Positions 60,701-64,000 of a DNA stretch of 64,000 nucleotides are shown here, piece after piece. Source of the stretch: Polytrichum commune. Its lineage: Eukaryota > Streptophyta > Polytrichopsida > Polytrichales > Polytrichaceae. The notes below the pieces were generated by a model. It had not been told where the DNA came from. It saw only the letters and a program-made list of their open reading frames with translations, and did not search any database. The stretch spans positions 55,674,001-55,738,000 of the forward strand of contig OX485804.1 in NCBI GenBank assembly GCA_950295325.1. The letters are read 5' to 3'. The stretch's first letter is position 1. Each line of letters starts with the position of its first letter. Made by a program: the position numbers and the translations under genes.

Positions 60701-62612
60701 CTGGCTCCGACATCGCATTGCAGGTAAGATGACCAATAGGAAGATGACTAATTCCGTGATTCCAAATAAGACTTTGCAGGTTTTTTGCATTTGTAATTGT
60801 TAGCAGAATTCACACGTTTTGTGAAAACGGTTACAATAGATTGCATGACCTGTTTGTTGAAATGTACTTGACAGGCCTTGGCACAAAATTGCAGTCAGCT
60901 GCAGCTCTTAAACGTAGGGTGGTGTGAGCTCATCACAGATGCGGGCGTAACAGCTTTGGCTGCTGGATGCCCAGACTTGCGCGTTGTCGACTTTTGCGGC
61001 TGCCTCCGCATCACAGGTTCTGTCCGAATATTCAAGACCATTTTGAGTTTTCAAACAGGTTTTGCAGGCAAATGTTCTCCGCTGTTTACTATTGTCATGA
61101 GAGGCAATGTCAAACCGTATAGAAATTCGAGGATTTAGAGACTCAGTGCAAGATTAGGTATCTTTTGTTTTGACTGTCCTCTGCTGCTAAATTCTTGATT
61201 CGTGATCTTTAGATCAAAGTGCTTGTTTTCACTATAATGTGCCTACATCTTCATGTCCTCGGTCTTTACAGTTGTGAGAGAAATGTTCCTTTGTCATTGA
61301 CTATTATCATGAGAGGCTATGTCCAAATTCAGGGAGTTAATAACACTTGCTGCAGGATCAGGTCAACAACTCTGCTTATAATTCATTAAATTCGTGTACC
61401 TCAAGACAAACTAGTAGTACTGTCGTTACAACTTCGCTGCCTTGTTTGACTCTCTGCTGCTGCGCGATTTTTGATCTGTGCTTGTCCTTGCTGAAAAGTG
61501 CGTACGTGTTCATGTCCTTGGTCTTTATAGTTGAGAATGAAATGTTCTATGTGGTCAACTATTGTCATGTGAGGCAATGTCAAGCCGTGTAGAAAATTAG
61601 GGCGTCAATGAGGCTGGCTTTGAGATTAGGTCGATAATCCTGCTTAGTACAAACTGATTCTACTGCTGTTGCAACTCTGGCTGTTTCTTCTGTCTCTCCA
61701 CAACTTTCGTTTGACTCTCTGCTGCTGTTAAATTCTTGATTTGTCTCCTCCCAGATCAAATTGTACTTGTCCTTGCTGAAAAGTGCCTACATCTTCGTGT
61801 CCTTGGTCTTTATGGTTGCAAGAGAAATGTTCTATGTTGTCATGAGAGGTAATGTCAAACTGACGACCTTCTAGAAATTCAAGGAGGTAAAGAAGCTTGC
61901 TTTGAGATCAGGTTGGCAATCCTTGTTAGAATACAGACAAACTGATTGTACTGCGGTTCCAACTTCCCGCAACTTTTGTTCGATTCTCTGCTGCTACTAA
62001 ATTCTTGATTTGCAATGTCCAGATCAAAGTGTGATTGTCCTCGCCAAAAACTGCCTACATCTTCGCGTCCTCGGTCTTTACGGGTGCGAGAGAATTACCG
62101 ATGTTGCCATGTACTCTCTTGTTAACCATAAGAATTGTCGCACCTCGGCCATGAGGAGCAACAAGCGTAGCGCCAACAGCGCCAACAGCACCGGAGACGT
62201 GTGGTGGAGTCAGTACTACAGCCGAGCACGAAAATGCAAGTCCGTGAGCAGCGCCATGGCGTATAGCAGTGTGCAACGCAGCTGTGGCAACAGTGGCGAT
62301 GCGAGTAACCCGACGTTCCTCAAAGGATGCTTTGACAGCTTATTCCCTGGTGATCCTGCTGGCTACGGCCTCATGTCACTAAACCTTAGTGGCTGCAAGG
62401 CCTTGTCCGCCCAGGCTGTGCAGGCTGTTTGCAACGCATTTCCTGAGCTGCACACATGCCCGGAGCGGTACTCTTTGAACATGAGCGGCTGCCTTAACCT
62501 CACATCCGTCCATTGTGTCTGTGGTGATGAAGCCCGCCGTGAGCGCTTACACCAGGCTGATTATGCTGCTCGGCAACCTGCAATCCCCCGACCCCCTCGT
62601 CTCTCACATTAG
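57739..62612 (+). CDS. SKP2A-like F-box/LRR protein, five exons
   Basis: Exons are 57739-57754 (16 nt), 58716-59121, 60378-60723, 60875-61016 and 62023-62612. All splice sites are GT-AG and phases close, giving 499 residues. The tiny first exon joins in frame to exon 2; if it is wrong, ATG 58880 gives 439 residues. The F-box (about 96-137, WQDLPMEVLMRIL...VCTSWRD) binds SKP1 in an SCF ubiquitin ligase. It is followed by cysteine-containing LRRs with LNLCGCN, DLSGC and GLYGCERITD consensus. The C terminus, VQAVCNAFPELHTC and SGCLNLTSVHC, is that of plant SKP2A/B, which target cell-cycle regulators. Odd: a Ser/Asn/basic insertion (about 339-420), longer than in SKP2A, and tandem exon copies in intron 4. 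Confidence 0.88.
59335..59655 (+). repeat. family Y copy in F-box intron 2
   Basis: It aligns with 11503-11882 in the same orientation (CAAATATTGTCATGGATGAT, GGCCAAAACCCTACCTTCT, GACACTAAATATCATATTTA). The left palindromic end is missing. Confidence 0.7.
59790..59985. repeat. family Z copy in F-box intron 2
   Basis: It shares CCCCTATAGGTTTGTGGC, CATCTCAAATGACTTGGA and GGGCTTTTATGTTGGATGAA with the copies at 26.7 and 30.6 kb. Confidence 0.6.
60080..60232 (+). repeat. family W end fragment in F-box intron 2
   Basis: It aligns with the last 150 bp of 22369-22726: CATCTTGTGATATCCACCAA, GGGTAGGTTCTTTGATACC, ATTGTGT and the terminal TACTGGTCCAACATC. Confidence 0.65.
61070..62022 (+). repeat. intron 4 tandem repeats carrying copies of the exon 5 start
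   Basis: Three diverged units of about 260-280 bp precede exon 5. Each contains intronic sequence (CTCTGCTGCTRYTAAATTCTTGAT) followed by a copy of the first 70-90 bp of exon 5, anchored at about 61213, 61472 and 61753; the real exon starts at 62023. The unit at 61753 keeps AG and an open frame (DQIVLVLAEKCLHLRVLGLY, then GCKR); the other two are frameshifted. Confidence 0.85.
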
Positions 62613-62659
62613 GCTCCCGTGAGGGTTAGGGTGTGATGCACGTGCTTTATGATGATCCT

Positions 62660-63665
62660 CTTTCTCTCTCTCTCGCGTTCTCTCTGCACCTCCCTCCTTT
62701 CGGCCCCTGCTTGCTTCTTTTGTGTACATTTGTTGACAGTTTGTTGGAGTCACCAGCTCGCTACCTACCACCTGCCGTCAAGTTATATGTATGTAGACTT
62801 TAGGAGATGGTAATCATGTAGCGAAAAAACTGAATTGATGTGACTCCCACTAGTTAGGACTGTTCAGCAATGGTTTCTCAAAAGAATGAGGGAATCTAAT
62901 TAGTAAGCAAAAAGCATCATGGTGAACAATGTCAAGAAAAATTAGAAGACAGCAAGCACATTCATTTCAAAAATTGCATGTGCGGTGAACTGATCTACAA
63001 GACAGTGAATGATGATACTGATCAATCTGCATAGACCTGGCATCACTCCATGGGAGAATTGAGCCTAAACGTGCAGTTTTCTTGTCACTGGGTTGCTAAT
63101 TTTGTAACACCACAATTGTATAGTACACTTGTAAAGTTGTGTGTCTTGGTGATTGTGATCTGTTCTTTTGTGGACATGCATCGACATTTTCATGGACCAG
63201 CAAGCTACCTGAGGTTGCCTCTCGCTTTCTCTTCTTTCGGTCCTCTGCTCCCTTCTTTTGTATACATTTGTAGCAGTTTCACGGAGTCACGAGCTTGCTA
63301 CCTACTGCCTGAACTACTTGTGCATAGAAGCTAGGAGACAGTGCTTGTGTAGCCAAAAACTCAGTTGATGTCACTCCGACTGGTTAGGACTGTTCGGCAA
63401 ATATTTCTCAGAAGAGGGGGGGAGTTTAATCAGTAGGCAGAAAGCATTACAGTAAACAATGTGAAATAAAAAACGGCAGACAGCAAGCAAAAGATGCATG
63501 TCCTGAGGAACTGACCTGTACACCGTCAAGATGAAACTGACAGATCTGCACAGACCTGGCATCATGTCATGGGGTAATCAAGCCTAACCTTGTAGTTCTC
63601 TTGTTGCTTTGTAACAAATTGTGGAACACCAAAATTGTATAGTGTTTTCTGTGGTGATGTTCCTG
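62660..63665 (+). repeat. tandem duplication of about 555 bp in the F-box 3' flank
   Basis: Copy 1 is about 62660-63160 and copy 2 about 63215-63665. Shared blocks include CTTCTTTTGTRTACATTTGT, GCTACCTAC, GGTTAGGACTGTTC, GACAGCAAGCA, CACAGACCTGGCATCA/CATAGACCTGGCATCA and ACACCAMAATTGTATAGT. The first copy begins about 50 bp after the stop codon, so it covers the likely 3' UTR. Confidence 0.85.
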
Positions 63666-64000
63666 TCAATTCAAATGGCCCATCCTCCAAGGAGAAGCCA
63701 TATTCTACCATACTTGCCAGGGGAGGAGGGAGTTTTCTTACCAAAAATCTCTTAGTGACAGTCTAGAGCTCTCTAAGAGCCTTATTGGTCATGTCTAGGT
63801 TTCATGGTAATAATAATACTAACGGCAAAGCCCCATGCTTTTTGCAATCCTACAATTGCAAGATCGGTGAGCAATAGTTTGGGTATGTCAAGGACGCACA
63901 TGAGGCATTTGTCATCAATTTGAGTAATGAGCTGAAACCTCCAGAAGTTAATGGTAATAACCTTATGACATACAGCCTAAACAAGTACACCTTCCTTTTA
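63666..64000. other. right edge of the window, no gene seen
   Basis: There are only short frames. The segment from about 63860 reads weakly as coding on the plus strand (FGYVKDAHEAFVINLSNELK after a stop) but is cut by the window end. Confidence 0.25.

Overview
The window is nuclear DNA from a land plant or a close streptophyte relative. Five genes of plant families are present: a DUF493/YbeD-like protein, a GTE-type bromodomain-NET protein, a PAP28/29-type purple acid phosphatase, a cation/calcium exchanger (CCX) and an SKP2A-type F-box/LRR protein. Four of them have GT-AG introns whose splice sites and phases I could reconcile by hand. The sequence is AT-rich and gene-poor, crowded with small DNA transposons and SINEs, and I found no intact autonomous transposon. 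The species cannot be fixed from sequence alone; a non-seed plant (bryophyte, lycophyte or fern) is my guess only.

Layout. 1-2.7 kb: intronless DUF493 gene (minus), then a roughly 150-bp tandem repeat and two hairpin MITEs. 5.4-7.2 kb: two-exon GTE gene (minus). 9-12 kb: MITEs and inverted repeats. 12.7-18.2 kb: five-exon acid phosphatase (minus). Head-to-head with it, 20.2-24.0 kb: four-exon CCX (plus). 24.4-25.4 kb: a possible LTR fragment against a 200-N assembly gap. 26-53 kb: a gene desert with foldback MULE-like elements, a hAT-like element nested in one of them, two tRNA-derived SINEs, a decayed SWIM zinc-finger pseudogene, and a roughly 385-bp tandem array interrupted by a pogo-like element that keeps the end of a transposase. 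57.7-62.6 kb: five-exon SKP2-like F-box gene (plus), with tandem duplications upstream, in its last intron and downstream.

The five genes do not form a pathway; their proximity is ordinary plant synteny. The accessory content is the more unusual part. The best candidate for something little described is a 311-bp insertion with a 5S-rRNA-like head and a near-perfect 10-bp target duplication, inside a MITE inside a phosphatase intron. Next are the F-box intron carrying three decayed copies of the following exon's start, one still open in frame, and the nested hAT-in-foldback insertion whose lengths add up almost to the base.

All homology calls are from recognition of motifs; no database search was run. 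Repeat boundaries without a stated target-site duplication are approximate.
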